A DNA stretch of 64,000 nucleotides from Flavobacterium sp. LC2016-13. Lineage in GTDB: Bacteria > Bacteroidota > Bacteroidia > Flavobacteriales > Flavobacteriaceae. The notes under the pieces are model-generated. The model made no database searches, had not been told where the DNA came from, and saw only the letters and a list, made by a program, of their open reading frames with translations. Of the stretch, positions 33,961 through 42,819 are shown one piece after another. The first letter of the stretch is position 1. The number at the start of each line of letters is the position of its first letter. A program made the position numbers and the translations under genes. The stretch covers positions 1-64,000 of the forward strand of contig NZ_WMDQ01000001.1 of the NCBI RefSeq assembly GCF_009707955.1, read 5' to 3'.

Positions 33961-36465
33961 TTATTGATTTTCAATATCACGCCGCCCAATTGCGATGTGC
34001 TTAATGGCGAGTTCTACATTACCATCTAGTTCTGCGGCAAGCTGCATCACTTCCATTTTTTCGGTTTCTTCAGTGGTATACGCCAAATATTCCTCCGCCG
34101 ACACTTCTGTGGCATATACCGCAGAATGGGTGCCACCGAGTCCTATCCAAACTTCTTTGTAAAGTCTTGAGGGATCGTTGTTCATGTTGATAGAAAGTAC
34201 CTGCGCCTTTTCCTTGTCAGTGAGGCCGAGCATCGCCTGGATGTCGTCAAACTTGTTCATGTATTTGCGCTGGTCGAGCAGAATTTTACAGTCCGAATTG
34301 TTGATGATACTTTCCTTGACAATGGGCGACTGAATGATGTCCTCTACCTCCTGCGTTACTACGATTGCTTCACCAAAAAATTTTCTAACAGTTTTAAAAA
34401 GGTACTTCAGATATTCCGCCATTCCCTCTTTGGCAATGGCTTTCCACGCCTCTTCAATCAGGATAAGTTTACGGATACCTTTTAGCCTACGCATCTTGTT
34501 AATGAACACCTCCATAATAATGATAGTCACTATAGGAAAGAGGATTTTGTGATCTTTGATGGCATCAATTTCAAATACAATAAAGCGTTTAGAAAGCAGG
34601 TCTAACTGCTTGTCGGAATTGAGCAGATAATCATATTCACCGCCTTTGTAATAAGGCTCCAGTACATTAAGGAAATTGGCAATGTCAAAGTCTTTTTCTC
34701 TTACTTGTTTATTCTCCAATACATTACGATAATCACCCTGCACATATTCATAGAAACCATTAAAAGAGGCAAATACTTCATCCTGTTTGATACGTTCGAT
34801 ATATCCGCTTACGGCATTGGAAAGTGCGACTTCTTCGGATCGCGTTGGCGGCTCGTCATCACGCTTCCACAAGGTCAATATCAGGGTTTTGATGCTTTCT
34901 CTCTTTTCAATGTCGAATACTCCGTCATCTGTATAGAAAGGGTTAAAAGCAATGGGATTATCTTCGGTATAAGTAAAATACAGCCCGTCTTCTCCTTTGG
35001 TCTTGCCTTTAATAAGTTCACATAACCCCTGATAAGAGTTGCCGGTATCCACCAATAATACATGTGCTCCTTGCTCATAATATTGGCGTACCATATGATT
35101 GGTAAAAAAAGACTTACCGCTTCCCGAAGGTCCAAGTATAAACTTGTTGCGGTTGGTGATAATACCGCGCTTCATAGGAAGATCAGAAATGTCCAGATGA
35201 ATGGGTTTTCCGGTGAGCCTGTCTGCCATCTTGATACCAAAGGGTGATGGCGAATTATGGTAATTCGTTTCTTCAGTGAAAAAGCATAAGGCAGGTTTAA
35301 TGAATGTGTAGAAGCTTTCTTCACTTGGAAAATCACCGGCATTGCCCGGCATTCCCGCCCAATACAGGGTAGCAACATCCGTAGTGTTATGGCGGGGTTT
35401 GCATTCCATCAGCGCGAGTGCACTACCGCTATCATTCTTTAATTGCTTGAGTTCACCGGGATCTTCTGACCATGCCATGACGTTGAAGTGTGCTCTGATA
35501 GAGGACAGTCCGAAAGAATGTGCTTCATTCAGGTATTTTTCTATCCATTCTTTGTTGATCTGATTGGCACGGCTGTAACGGGCTAGTGAGTGCATGTTCC
35601 TTGCAGACTTCTCAAACTTTTGCATGTTGTTTTCGCTGTTATCCAAAAACAAATATTGATTGTAGATATGATTACAGTTCAGTAGCAATCCCACAGGTGC
35701 AGCAAACGACAAACGGCAGTCACTGCGGTCCGTTGACAATTTTTCATAACGGGTGTCCGCCGATACCGTAACGGGCAGATCGTCTGTGTCAGACAAGGTG
35801 TGCAGGCACAATCTTTTGTTACCGATCCGTACCTCTTCTCCTCCAAGTGCGATATCCTGCATTGGCGTTTCGGCTTCCCTGGAAAGCGTCAGATACTGCT
35901 CCAATAATCCCTGTTTTCCTTCTGCTCCTATGATGTCTTCTTCGCTAAGGCGTTTAACCTTAACAAATCCGCTATCATTAACAATACGTTCGAACTGTGC
36001 CACCGCTTCCATAAATCTGTGTATCGTTTCCTTATCCCTGATTTCTTTTGGTATCAGGGATCCTTTGCAAAGCGAAGAGAAATTGCTCTGCATCCGCATT
36101 CGCTCCTTGGTAGTCTTAGTAAGAAACAAGTAGCAATAATGGTTCAAAAACGGACGTTCATTAAAATGACGCTGATAGGATTTCGCTAAAAAGCTCTGGT
36201 CTTCTTTTGCCATATCAGGCGCATAGCTTTCCTTGACATACCAATCCTGTTTATGAACGACCGTAAAGTCGGGTAAGGTCTTGATAGCCTTGTGCCATGC
36301 CGAATGAATAGCTTCGTATTCAGCCGAAGCAACCGTGAAAAGTTCGGGTAATTGCACTTCAAAGCAGGCAGTAATATCTGCATCCTTTGAGAGGATGCAA
36401 TTATTCTCTACTGCCAGCAGTGGAAACTTGCTTTCCAATGTTGTAGTCTTTGCTGTATTTCTCAT
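33961..36465 (-). CDS. traG: Conjugation ATPase TraG (VirB4-like)
   Basis: 834 residues. The N-terminal VirB4/CagE-type region is followed by the motor domain with Walker A FILGPSGSGKS near residue 447 and Walker B KLILIEEAW near 671-680, then VTQEVEDI and DQRKYMNKF motifs. It powers assembly and substrate transfer in the type IV secretion system. It starts inside the TraF stop codon (four-base overlap). Length and motifs are standard for the family. The name TraG follows the Bacteroides nomenclature; it is not the VirD4-type TraG of other plasmids. Confidence 0.93.
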   Translation of the reverse strand: MRNTAKTTTLESKFPLLAVENNCILSKDADITACFEVQLPELFTVASAEYEAIHSAWHKAIKTLPDFTVVHKQDWYVKESYAPDMAKEDQSFLAKSYQRHFNERPFLNHYCYLFLTKTTKERMRMQSNFSSLCKGSLIPKEIRDKETIHRFMEAVAQFERIVNDSGFVKVKRLSEEDIIGAEGKQGLLEQYLTLSREAETPMQDIALGGEEVRIGNKRLCLHTLSDTDDLPVTVSADTRYEKLSTDRSDCRLSFAAPVGLLLNCNHIYNQYLFLDNSENNMQKFEKSARNMHSLARYSRANQINKEWIEKYLNEAHSFGLSSIRAHFNVMAWSEDPGELKQLKNDSGSALALMECKPRHNTTDVATLYWAGMPGNAGDFPSEESFYTFIKPALCFFTEETNYHNSPSPFGIKMADRLTGKPIHLDISDLPMKRGIITNRNKFILGPSGSGKSFFTNHMVRQYYEQGAHVLLVDTGNSYQGLCELIKGKTKGEDGLYFTYTEDNPIAFNPFYTDDGVFDIEKRESIKTLILTLWKRDDEPPTRSEEVALSNAVSGYIERIKQDEVFASFNGFYEYVQGDYRNVLENKQVREKDFDIANFLNVLEPYYKGGEYDYLLNSDKQLDLLSKRFIVFEIDAIKDHKILFPIVTIIIMEVFINKMRRLKGIRKLILIEEAWKAIAKEGMAEYLKYLFKTVRKFFGEAIVVTQEVEDIIQSPIVKESIINNSDCKILLDQRKYMNKFDDIQAMLGLTDKEKAQVLSINMNNDPSRLYKEVWIGLGGTHSAVYATEVSAEEYLAYTTEETEKMEVMQLAAELDGNVELAIKHIAIGRRDIENQ

Positions 36466-36794
36466 AAAGCATCGGGTTTTACAGTAAACCTTAAGTAGCG
36501 GTGTACAGCCTTACGGCAGATAATGTAGCGGGGATGTCTTTTTTTCGCACTGACTTTCATCAATCCGTGTTCTCCATATTTCTTGTTCAGCGAGAAAGTC
36601 TGCCACACAATTAGCGAAGCTCCACCGGCTCCGAGAAAAAGACAGATATAGGAATTGACCCCAGCCATGTAAAGTATCATGACCAGGATAAGTGTCCCAA
36701 GCAGTCCACCAGCGAAGATGAACAGATACTGAGCTTTCAGCCCCTTAAATTCAACTGTTCTTCCAATTCCCTTGTTGATGTTGTAAGTATTCAT
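36462..36794 (-). CDS. traF: Conjugative transfer protein TraF (DUF4133)
   Basis: 110 residues from the ATG at 36794 (MNTYNINKGIGRTVEFKGLK), which is the conserved start of the DUF4133 family. The frame is open 21 codons further but that part lies inside TraE. Two transmembrane helices are close together (about 23-65), with a basic C-terminus. It resembles VirB3-like proteins that work with VirB4. It lies 11 bases after TraE and overlaps TraG by four bases. Confidence 0.9.
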   Translation of the reverse strand: MNTYNINKGIGRTVEFKGLKAQYLFIFAGGLLGTLILVMILYMAGVNSYICLFLGAGGASLIVWQTFSLNKKYGEHGLMKVSAKKRHPRYIICRKAVHRYLRFTVKPDAL

Positions 36795-36805
36795 AACGCT
36801 TGGAA

Positions 36806-37111
36806 TTACAGGAAGAATGAACGTAGTATGGTAGCAGCTACTATTAGGAAAATACATGCACCAAACCAGCTTGCCGCAGTTTTACTGGTGTCGGAATCTC
36901 CACTGCTGAATTTATTGTACACCTTAACACCTCCAATCAGGCCGACCACCGCTCCTATGGCATAAATGAGTTGTGTCGCGGGATCGAAATAAGAGGTTAC
37001 CATTTGGGTCGCCTCGTTGATACCCGCTGTGCCGTTTCCTTGTGCAATTAAGTTTAAGGATGACAGCAATAAGATTGCTGCCGACAGAATTTTTTTTCTT
37101 TGTTTTTCCAT
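36806..37111 (-). CDS. traE: Conjugative transfer protein TraE (DUF4134)
   Basis: 101 residues: signal peptide (to about AQG, residue 26), then the conserved INEATQMVTSYFDPATQLIYAI region and two transmembrane helices around a polar GGVKVYNKFSSGD loop. DUF4134/TraE is a VirB2-like (pilin-like) small membrane protein. It begins the core channel segment and is probably expressed from its own promoter in the 210-base gap upstream. Confidence 0.9.
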   Translation of the reverse strand: MEKQRKKILSAAILLLSSLNLIAQGNGTAGINEATQMVTSYFDPATQLIYAIGAVVGLIGGVKVYNKFSSGDSDTSKTAASWFGACIFLIVAATILRSFFL

Positions 37112-37164
37112 AATTAAAACACTTTAATTGTTACTATTTTCCCGCTTTATGCGGGCTTTAGCAA

Positions 37165-37198
37165 CAAAGGTGTTCTGGAAACTTGCGCGTTAGAACAA
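37165..37198 (-). promoter_or_regulatory. Possible traE promoter
   Basis: On the minus strand TTTG (37195-37198) is followed by CACCTTTG (37165-37172), near the TTTG...TAnnTTTG consensus but with CA for TA and a 22-base gap. A CCCGC/GCGGG hairpin (37141-37155) lies between it and traE. Confidence 0.35.
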
Positions 37199-37261
37199 AG
37201 TGGCGTTCAGTGAAGTTTCTTGGCTTTAGGTGGCATTCTCAAGGCATAAAAAACATAAAAA

Positions 37262-37291
37262 AAGTGCCCGGATTTTTAAGGTCTGGCACTT
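37262..37291 (-). terminator. Hairpin after the 284-aa gene
   Basis: Seven-base arms AAGTGCC (37262-37268) and GGCACTT (37285-37291), with a T run on the minus strand beyond. It would end transcription of the upstream tra genes before traE. Confidence 0.5.
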
Positions 37292-37322
37292 GAGATTGTT
37301 ATTTTCTAGAGATTCTTTTTAT

Positions 37323-38177
37323 TTACATTTTTCGCCCTTTTGGCATAATTTGCTGTGGTTGATCTGGTTGATGCTTTTCTGCAGTTTCTTTTCTGTTCTT
37401 TTCTAATCTGCGGTTGATTTTAATCAAATCAGAAAGAAATGTCTCATTCCAGGGAATATTCTTTGCTGCAAACTGTAATTTTAAATTTTGCTTTACCAGT
37501 CCATGCCTGATGTCAAATCCGTACTTTCGATTCCAGCCTATCCTATCTAATAATCTTTCAGACGGAAATTCAATAGCGATCAAATCCTTTGGAAATTCTG
37601 TTATGATATTATAATCAGGCTCCTGAAATTGGTGTGTTTTTGGATTATAGGGAATCATATAAGTTCTTTTATCATCATCATAATATGTACTCACATCCGA
37701 GAAAACAATTCCATTGGAAAGAAAATCATCTTTGGGCCTCAACTTATCCATCCGTAAATCTACATAGAAGATATGTCCAGCAATCTTTATAGTGGGCAAC
37801 AGTCCTTTAGCTGTACGCAAATCAAAAGCTTTCTGATCGACCATGATTTCAAAGTCGGTCTTTTGATGGATATCATTAAGTGAGCAGTTATACTTCCTAC
37901 ACATACCCAATGGATCCATATCTGCAATTCGGGGTATCTTGACAGTAGTAAAGGTTTGTCTTTCCATATCAATTGCATCTATTCCATCGGCAGTCTTTGA
38001 TTGGTCAGGATTTCTGGAGTACTTATCATATACAAATTCATAATGTGTACGGCAATCTTTCATATCCTCCAGCAACAATTTCCTTTCAGGTCTGTCTTTT
38101 TCGAGCAAAGCTATTTGGTCGATGTCAAACATGTATTGCTTTCCCATAATTTCAATTTCGGGCAATTCTCTTTCCAT
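37323..38177 (-). CDS. Uncharacterised tra-operon protein (284 aa)
   Basis: A soluble 284-residue protein starting MERELPEIEIMGKQYMFDID. It shows mixed alpha/beta character, repeated DPLG/DIHQKT-type segments in the middle, and a basic, Gln/Pro-rich tail. I have no family name for it, but its location between TraD and TraE in the same orientation is a usual place for unnamed conserved genes of these elements. No membrane segment. A cytoplasmic accessory role is the only inference available. Confidence 0.7.
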   Translation of the reverse strand: MERELPEIEIMGKQYMFDIDQIALLEKDRPERKLLLEDMKDCRTHYEFVYDKYSRNPDQSKTADGIDAIDMERQTFTTVKIPRIADMDPLGMCRKYNCSLNDIHQKTDFEIMVDQKAFDLRTAKGLLPTIKIAGHIFYVDLRMDKLRPKDDFLSNGIVFSDVSTYYDDDKRTYMIPYNPKTHQFQEPDYNIITEFPKDLIAIEFPSERLLDRIGWNRKYGFDIRHGLVKQNLKLQFAAKNIPWNETFLSDLIKINRRLEKNRKETAEKHQPDQPQQIMPKGRKM

Positions 38178-38210
38178 AATTCCTTCTTTTATAAAAAGAC
38201 AAAGGGAAGT

Positions 38211-38843
38211 TTATAGAAACTCCCCAATATCAAAATCACTAAAATCATTCTTCCGCAAAATGGAAGAACCGGAATTAGTTTGAGAAGAAAGGCTCCCGTC
38301 CAATAGCTCGGCTATCTTACGGGAAGCACTTTCCATGGAATTTTCCAGTAGGCTGAATAATTCGGTTCCTTGTATTTTCTGAACGAATGCAACCGCTGTT
38401 TCCTTTTGAGATGGCTTCAATTTTTCTTTTTGCAGCAGCATCGCCACGGAGCTAAGTTCTTCGAAGGTCACCCCTTGGGCAAAACCGTCATTCGCGCTGG
38501 ATATTCCATAACTGTTCCATTCTTCTTCCTCTTCCTCAAAATCAGGCATATTTCTGAAAACATCGTCCAGTTCTTCCTGCGGAATTTGTATACCGACTTC
38601 ATCTTCGTCGATTTCAATATCAAAATTATCCTTTTCCTTTTCCTGCTCTTTCTTTTGGCTTTCGTTGACATTATTTGGAACTAAAAGGCTTCTTATTTGT
38701 TTGGGTTGCCCCATAATATCAGGAAGATTTGAGTTAATTTTTTCCTGTGTCGGCTTTTGCCCTTTCCTTTTATGAATAACAATTTTATCCTCTACCAGCA
38801 GAGTAATAACAATAAGTAGGCAAATCACGATTAGTATTTCCAT
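38211..38843 (-). CDS. traD: Conjugative transfer protein TraD-like
   Basis: 210 residues: one N-terminal transmembrane segment (ILIVICLLIVITLLV, residues 3-17), a basic patch, then an acidic cytoplasmic region (about 75-110, many Asp/Glu) and a helical end. Position between the DUF3408 proteins and TraE matches the gene called TraD in Bacteroides elements, but the sequence motif basis is weak. It is not homologous to coupling protein TraD of F. Confidence 0.6.
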   Translation of the reverse strand: MEILIVICLLIVITLLVEDKIVIHKRKGQKPTQEKINSNLPDIMGQPKQIRSLLVPNNVNESQKKEQEKEKDNFDIEIDEDEVGIQIPQEELDDVFRNMPDFEEEEEEWNSYGISSANDGFAQGVTFEELSSVAMLLQKEKLKPSQKETAVAFVQKIQGTELFSLLENSMESASRKIAELLDGSLSSQTNSGSSILRKNDFSDFDIGEFL

Positions 38844-38846
38844 AGT

Positions 38847-39119
38847 TTATAAAATGGGTTTATTGTTCCTGTTGTAATCTTCAATAATTTTTTCGGAATA
38901 CAGCTCAAAGTGGTTGTGTAAGATATTGTCCAGATACGCATATAGCGGAATTTCCCCCGCAGCGATAATTTTCACTATTCGGGTAAGTTTCTCGTGATAT
39001 TCGGGGCGTACATAAATGGATTTATCGCCTCTGCCTTGTAGTGTATTCCTTTTTAGGAACTTAGAAGAATAGGTCTTTCCTATCTTCGTTATACCGATTG
39101 TTTTATTATTCTTTTCCAT
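38847..39119 (-). CDS. DUF3408 protein, short paralogue
   Basis: 90 residues. The YVRPEYHEKLTRIVKIIAAG segment and IPLYAYLDNILHNHFE are shared with the larger upstream neighbour (YIRPDFHEKMSRIVQVIGED, ITIYSYLDNLLDYHFQ), so the two are paralogues. DUF3408 proteins are ribbon-helix-helix-like, ParB-type partners of the ParA-like TraA; DNA binding is inferred. It is separated from its paralogue by 8 bases. Confidence 0.8.
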   Translation of the reverse strand: MEKNNKTIGITKIGKTYSSKFLKRNTLQGRGDKSIYVRPEYHEKLTRIVKIIAAGEIPLYAYLDNILHNHFELYSEKIIEDYNRNNKPIL

Positions 39120-39127
39120 AACTGTTA

Positions 39128-39571
39128 TTATAAAATGGGTTTGTATTTATCATTAAAACTCTTAGTAATCTGCTCGCCAAATTCCTGAAAATGGTAATCA
39201 AGCAAATTGTCTAAATAACTGTAAATCGTTATCTTGTCTTCGCCTATCACTTGTACGATCCGTGACATTTTTTCATGGAAATCAGGTCGGATATAAACTG
39301 TCTTCCCGTCGCGTGCATTGGTATCTGGTTTTTTGAAAAAGATACTTTCGTAATCTGCTTCATTTGTCCTTTTAGGCCTACTCTTTTCCTTAACTGCAGG
39401 TTTCTGTTGTGGTAGTTTTTTAGGTTTAAGATTTTCGTTTTCGGCTACTATGGTAATAGGTTCCGGCGGAAGTTGTAAACCGTCCTTTTTCACTCCATCC
39501 ACCATCAGGTTCATCATCAGCTCCTCGTTAATATCGGGCGTAGCTTTTTTTTTGTTTTCTTCTCTCTCCAT
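39128..39571 (-). CDS. traB: DUF3408 protein (TraB-like)
   Basis: 147 residues: a charged, Lys/Pro-rich N-terminal half and a C-terminal DUF3408 domain (from about 90). It immediately follows the ParA-like gene (four-base gap), the standard TraA-TraB arrangement of Bacteroidota elements. It probably binds DNA and works with TraA in partition-like or regulatory functions. Confidence 0.8.
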   Translation of the reverse strand: MEREENKKKATPDINEELMMNLMVDGVKKDGLQLPPEPITIVAENENLKPKKLPQQKPAVKEKSRPKRTNEADYESIFFKKPDTNARDGKTVYIRPDFHEKMSRIVQVIGEDKITIYSYLDNLLDYHFQEFGEQITKSFNDKYKPIL

Positions 39572-39575
39572 AAGG

Positions 39576-40343
39576 CTATAATTGAATGATTTTTAAAAAT
39601 TCGTTCATGAACAGGTCTAACTGGCAGGCTTTCATCAAGCGTTCGTCGGGTGGCATTAAAGTAGAACGGAAAAAGGTTTTGCTGTCCACTTCGCTTTCTT
39701 TGCGAAAACGTGTACTGTTCTTGATGTGGCTCTGCATAAGACTTAATCCCAATTGTTCAATAAGCTGCTTATAAATGTTATATAATGGTGTGCTTTCCCT
39801 GCCATCGACTTGGTTCCAGAACAGGTTAATAGTTTCTATTGAAGTTTCCCCTTTTTTCATAATCACCTCCTGCAAAAGCTGTGTAAAAATGAGCGTGCTC
39901 TCCATTACTAGTCGGTCTGCCGTAATAGGCGTAAAAATGTGGTGCATTCCTGCCAATGCTTTCAGGATGCCGGGTGTGTTGACAGTGCCGGGCAAGTCAA
40001 AGAATATGACATCAACCGGAACTATAGAAGTACTTAAAAATTCGTGAGCTGCTTCCAATACGATATCTGCTTTGTGATGTATGATCGGATACGCTTTCTT
40101 GTTGATGGTTGTAAATTGTTTGTATGCCAGCTTTTTCAAAGCCTCATTTTCCATCACCATTGCCAAATCACGGGCCTTCATTTTCATAAGGCTGTACTGC
40201 GGAAAATCCGCATCAAATACCACTACATTGTAGCCCAAACGATAGTGCATCGTACTGGCAACAAGCGTAGTAAATGTGCTTTTACCGACGCCGCCTTTTT
40301 GAGAAGAAAAGGCGATAAATACTGTTTTGTGTTTTGCATTCAT
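39576..40343 (-). CDS. traA: ParA-family ATPase (TraA)
   Basis: 255 residues with a deviant Walker A KGGVGKST at 16-23, a second motif VVVFDADFPQYS near 40-51, and VDVIFFDLPG near 110-118. These are the marks of ParA/MinD ATPases. In Bacteroidota conjugative elements it is the first gene of the tra operon and is called TraA. It may help maintain the excised circle or position the transfer apparatus. The 40344-40720 stretch upstream holds repeated TACTTATGT motifs that could be its operator or centromere. Confidence 0.9.
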   Translation of the reverse strand: MNAKHKTVFIAFSSQKGGVGKSTFTTLVASTMHYRLGYNVVVFDADFPQYSLMKMKARDLAMVMENEALKKLAYKQFTTINKKAYPIIHHKADIVLEAAHEFLSTSIVPVDVIFFDLPGTVNTPGILKALAGMHHIFTPITADRLVMESTLIFTQLLQEVIMKKGETSIETINLFWNQVDGRESTPLYNIYKQLIEQLGLSLMQSHIKNSTRFRKESEVDSKTFFRSTLMPPDERLMKACQLDLFMNEFLKIIQL

Positions 40344-40377
40344 ATTTCAACTGTTTTTAATTACTTATATATCTATT

Positions 40378-40650
40378 TACTTATGTCCGTATAGTAGTAG
40401 GTATCTGCTTATGCAATACAGTAAATATGTCTATTGCTGTGTACATATTTATATTGTTAATTATGTAATCATACACCAGACTGTCTATGCACCTGAATAC
40501 AGGTTTATAGCTGTATGCAAATAGATACGCTTGTTCCAATAGACCTACTTACTTATGTGTCTACCAGGCTACATAGCCAGGCATTTGAATAGTTACTTTT
40601 CTATATCTGCACAGTAATACATTACTACATAACTGATTGCGTACTTATGT
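40378..40650. repeat. Dispersed TACTTATGT repeats upstream of parA-like traA
   Basis: Three exact copies of the 9-mer TACTTATGT lie at 40378-40386, 40550-40558 and 40642-40650. Imperfect relatives (TACTTATAT, TGCTTATGC, TCCTTATAT) lie between and beside them. The surrounding 370 bases are unusually uniform in composition, full of TA steps and TATG/CATA words, and hold no gene. The arrangement resembles iterons or a ParB-binding centromere. Confidence 0.5.
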
Positions 40651-40944
40651 TGTTACCTGCATAGCTAACTATGTCCTTATATGTGTTTGTAGGTACAAAG
40701 AAATGCAGATATATAGGTGCTTTTATCAACTTGGCACACCTTGGCACTCAAAGCCAGTGTTTGGCACTGCGTCGTATTGTAATACTCTCTTAAAGAAGAT
40801 TTTACTTTGTAAAGTGATTTTTTATTAACGGACTTATGCAAAAGCAAGATGACATAACTGGTAAAAAAGGGAACAGCCCGAAGCTGTTTTTCCCTGCTAC
40901 ATTTAATCCGACCGCAGGGAGGATTTTTGTGTTCACCAGAACAC

Positions 40945-41000
40945 GGCAAGTTGTGTTTTGAGGCACTCGAAACCGAGTTCGTGCCTCAAAACAACTTGCC
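40945..41000. other. Candidate oriT inverted repeat
   Basis: GGCAAG...CTTGCC outer arms (40945-40966 and 40981-41000) pair almost completely over about 20 bases, with a two-base bulge. A small CTCG/CGAG hairpin is at the tip. The repeat lies 67 bases upstream of mobA, next to relaxase genes, where oriT is normally found. Smaller hairpins at 40871-40888 and 41015-41042 flank it. The nick site is not identified. Confidence 0.5.
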
Positions 41001-41014
41001 CTGCCGGGAGCTGG

Positions 41015-41042
41015 AAAGCCCTTCCGAAGTCAGGGCTTTTTT
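41015..41042 (+). terminator. Terminator-like hairpin just before mobA
   Basis: AAAGCCC (41015-41021) and GGGCTTT (41033-41039) form a stem followed by more T, ending 24 bases before the mobA start on the coding strand. It could terminate or attenuate transcription entering mobA, or be part of oriT. Confidence 0.55.
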
Positions 41043-41066
41043 GCAGTAATTAAAAATGAATATGTA

Positions 41067-41498
41067 ATGGACAAAAGCGATAACAAAAAACGAAATAAGG
41101 GCGGTCGGACACCAAAGACTGACCCGAGCATCCACCGCCACGTTTTTCGCCTGACTGACGAAGAAAATGCTAAACTATTAACTCTTTTTGAAGCATCGGG
41201 AATGCCTAATAAGGCAAAATTTATCATTTCCGTACTCTTTGGAAAGGAGATTAAAACGATTATAATAGACAAAGCTATGTTGGATTTCTATATGAGGCTC
41301 ACCTCTTTTCATAGCCAGTTCCGATCAATTGGTGTGAATTACAATCAAGTTGTGAAGTTATTATACCGCAATTTTTCGGAGAAAAAAGCAGCAGCCTACC
41401 TCTACAAATTGGAAAAACAAACGGCTGAAATGGCTGTATTATGTCAAAAAATCATACATCTAGCAGAAGAATTTCAAACAAAACATTTGAAAAAATAG
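41067..41498 (+). CDS. mobA: Relaxosome accessory protein MobA
   Basis: 143 residues: basic N-terminus (KKRNKGGRTPKTDP), then a ribbon-helix-helix-like segment (HRHVFRLTDEENAKLLTLFEASG) and the conserved IGVNYNQVVKLL helix of MobA/MobC-type nicking accessory proteins. It would bind oriT and help the relaxase. The candidate oriT lies 67 bases upstream and the relaxase gene starts 7 bases after its stop. Confidence 0.85.
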   Translation: MDKSDNKKRNKGGRTPKTDPSIHRHVFRLTDEENAKLLTLFEASGMPNKAKFIISVLFGKEIKTIIIDKAMLDFYMRLTSFHSQFRSIGVNYNQVVKLLYRNFSEKKAAAYLYKLEKQTAEMAVLCQKIIHLAEEFQTKHLKK

Positions 41499-41505
41499 TA
41501 TTAAG

Positions 41506-42792
41506 ATGATAGCTAAAATCGGAAGGGGGAGCAATTTATACGGAGCATTGGCATACAATCAGCTCAAAATAGATAAGGAAAACGGACAGATTTTGTTTAC
41601 AAATAAAATAATTGAAACGCCAAACGGGCATTATTCCGTTACACAATTAGCTCAATCTTTTGAACCTTACATGATTGCCAACCGTAATTCTGAAAAGCCA
41701 GCCTTGCATATTTCACTCAATCCCGATCCGAAAGATAATGTTAGTGATGAAAAGTTCAGGGAAATGGCAGAAGAATATATGCAGGAAATGGGTTATGGAG
41801 AACAGCCTTTTATAGTATTCAAACACACGGATATTGATCGTACACATATCCATATTGTATCAGTATGTATAGATGAAGATGGCAAAAAAATCTCCGACAA
41901 GTTTGAGAAAAGACGGTCTATGAATCTCTGCAGAGAGATGGAAAGTAAGTATGGACTGATACCTGCGACGGAAAGAGAGCGTCAGCAAAATGACAAAATT
42001 TTCCGCCCGGTAGATTATCAAAAAGATGATATAAAAAGCCAGATCGCATCAGTAATCCGTCACCTGCCTAAACATTACAAATTCCAGACTTTGGGCGAAT
42101 ACAATGCTTTGCTTTCCCTGTTCAATATTACTACTGAAAAAGTGGAGGGCGAACTACATGGAAAAATGCATCGGGGATTATTATACATTTCTTTAAAGGA
42201 GAACGGAGAAAGGGCCGGACATCCTTTCAAGGCATCTTTATTTGGTAAAAGTGCAGGACTAGCGGATATGGATTTGCATTTTTTAAAATGTAAGGAAACC
42301 TTAAAAGATAACGCAGCAAAAGCCACTCTCAAAGCCACCATTAGTATCGCTATGCAAACAACAAATAATGAAGTGGACTTTAAAAAACAGTTAGCGGAAA
42401 ACGGTATCAACACAGTAGTCCGCAGAAGTGAGACAGGGCGTGTTTATGGTATCACTTTTATTGACCATAGTTCCAAAACAGTTTGGAACGGCTCTCGTTT
42501 AGGAAAAGAATTTACCGCCAATACCTTTAATGATGACTGGAACAATAAAATGAAATTCGAAACTAAAGAACCTCTCCAGCAACAACCTATTTTACCAAAA
42601 TTAAATGATATGGAAGATTTACCAAACGAAAAACCTCATCCATTATTCGACTTCGTATATAGCGATAAACAAGAGGACATAATAATTGAAGCTTTGGGAG
42701 GATTACTGCCAGAGGCACAAGGTGAAGATTACGAAGAACAGGATTTTGCCAATAAGATTAAAAAGAAAAGGAAACCTAAGAGAGATCAATAG
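41506..42792 (+). CDS. mobB: Relaxase MobB
   Basis: 428 residues. The N-terminal relaxase domain begins MIAKIGRGSNLYGALAYNQ and has the HUH-type metal motif HTDIDRTHIHIVS at about 107-119 with three histidines, and an upstream ALHISLNP strand. The C-terminal third is charged and helical. It nicks oriT and stays attached to the transferred strand. The catalytic tyrosine is not assigned with certainty; Tyr18 in the N-terminal block is a candidate. It is followed by a convergent membrane-protein gene. Confidence 0.88.
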   Translation: MIAKIGRGSNLYGALAYNQLKIDKENGQILFTNKIIETPNGHYSVTQLAQSFEPYMIANRNSEKPALHISLNPDPKDNVSDEKFREMAEEYMQEMGYGEQPFIVFKHTDIDRTHIHIVSVCIDEDGKKISDKFEKRRSMNLCREMESKYGLIPATERERQQNDKIFRPVDYQKDDIKSQIASVIRHLPKHYKFQTLGEYNALLSLFNITTEKVEGELHGKMHRGLLYISLKENGERAGHPFKASLFGKSAGLADMDLHFLKCKETLKDNAAKATLKATISIAMQTTNNEVDFKKQLAENGINTVVRRSETGRVYGITFIDHSSKTVWNGSRLGKEFTANTFNDDWNNKMKFETKEPLQQQPILPKLNDMEDLPNEKPHPLFDFVYSDKQEDIIIEALGGLLPEAQGEDYEEQDFANKIKKKRKPKRDQ

Positions 42793-42819
42793 GTTTTGTT
42801 ATTTATTATGAACTCCCAA

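Noticed and set aside
40378..40650. CRISPR array
   Set aside because: Repeats are only 9 bases, irregularly spaced and imperfect; there are no cas genes.
40327..40828. Small Tyr/Cys-rich frames in the repeat region
   Set aside because: The residues follow from the TA-rich repeats; no start context, and composition is unlike that of neighbouring genes.
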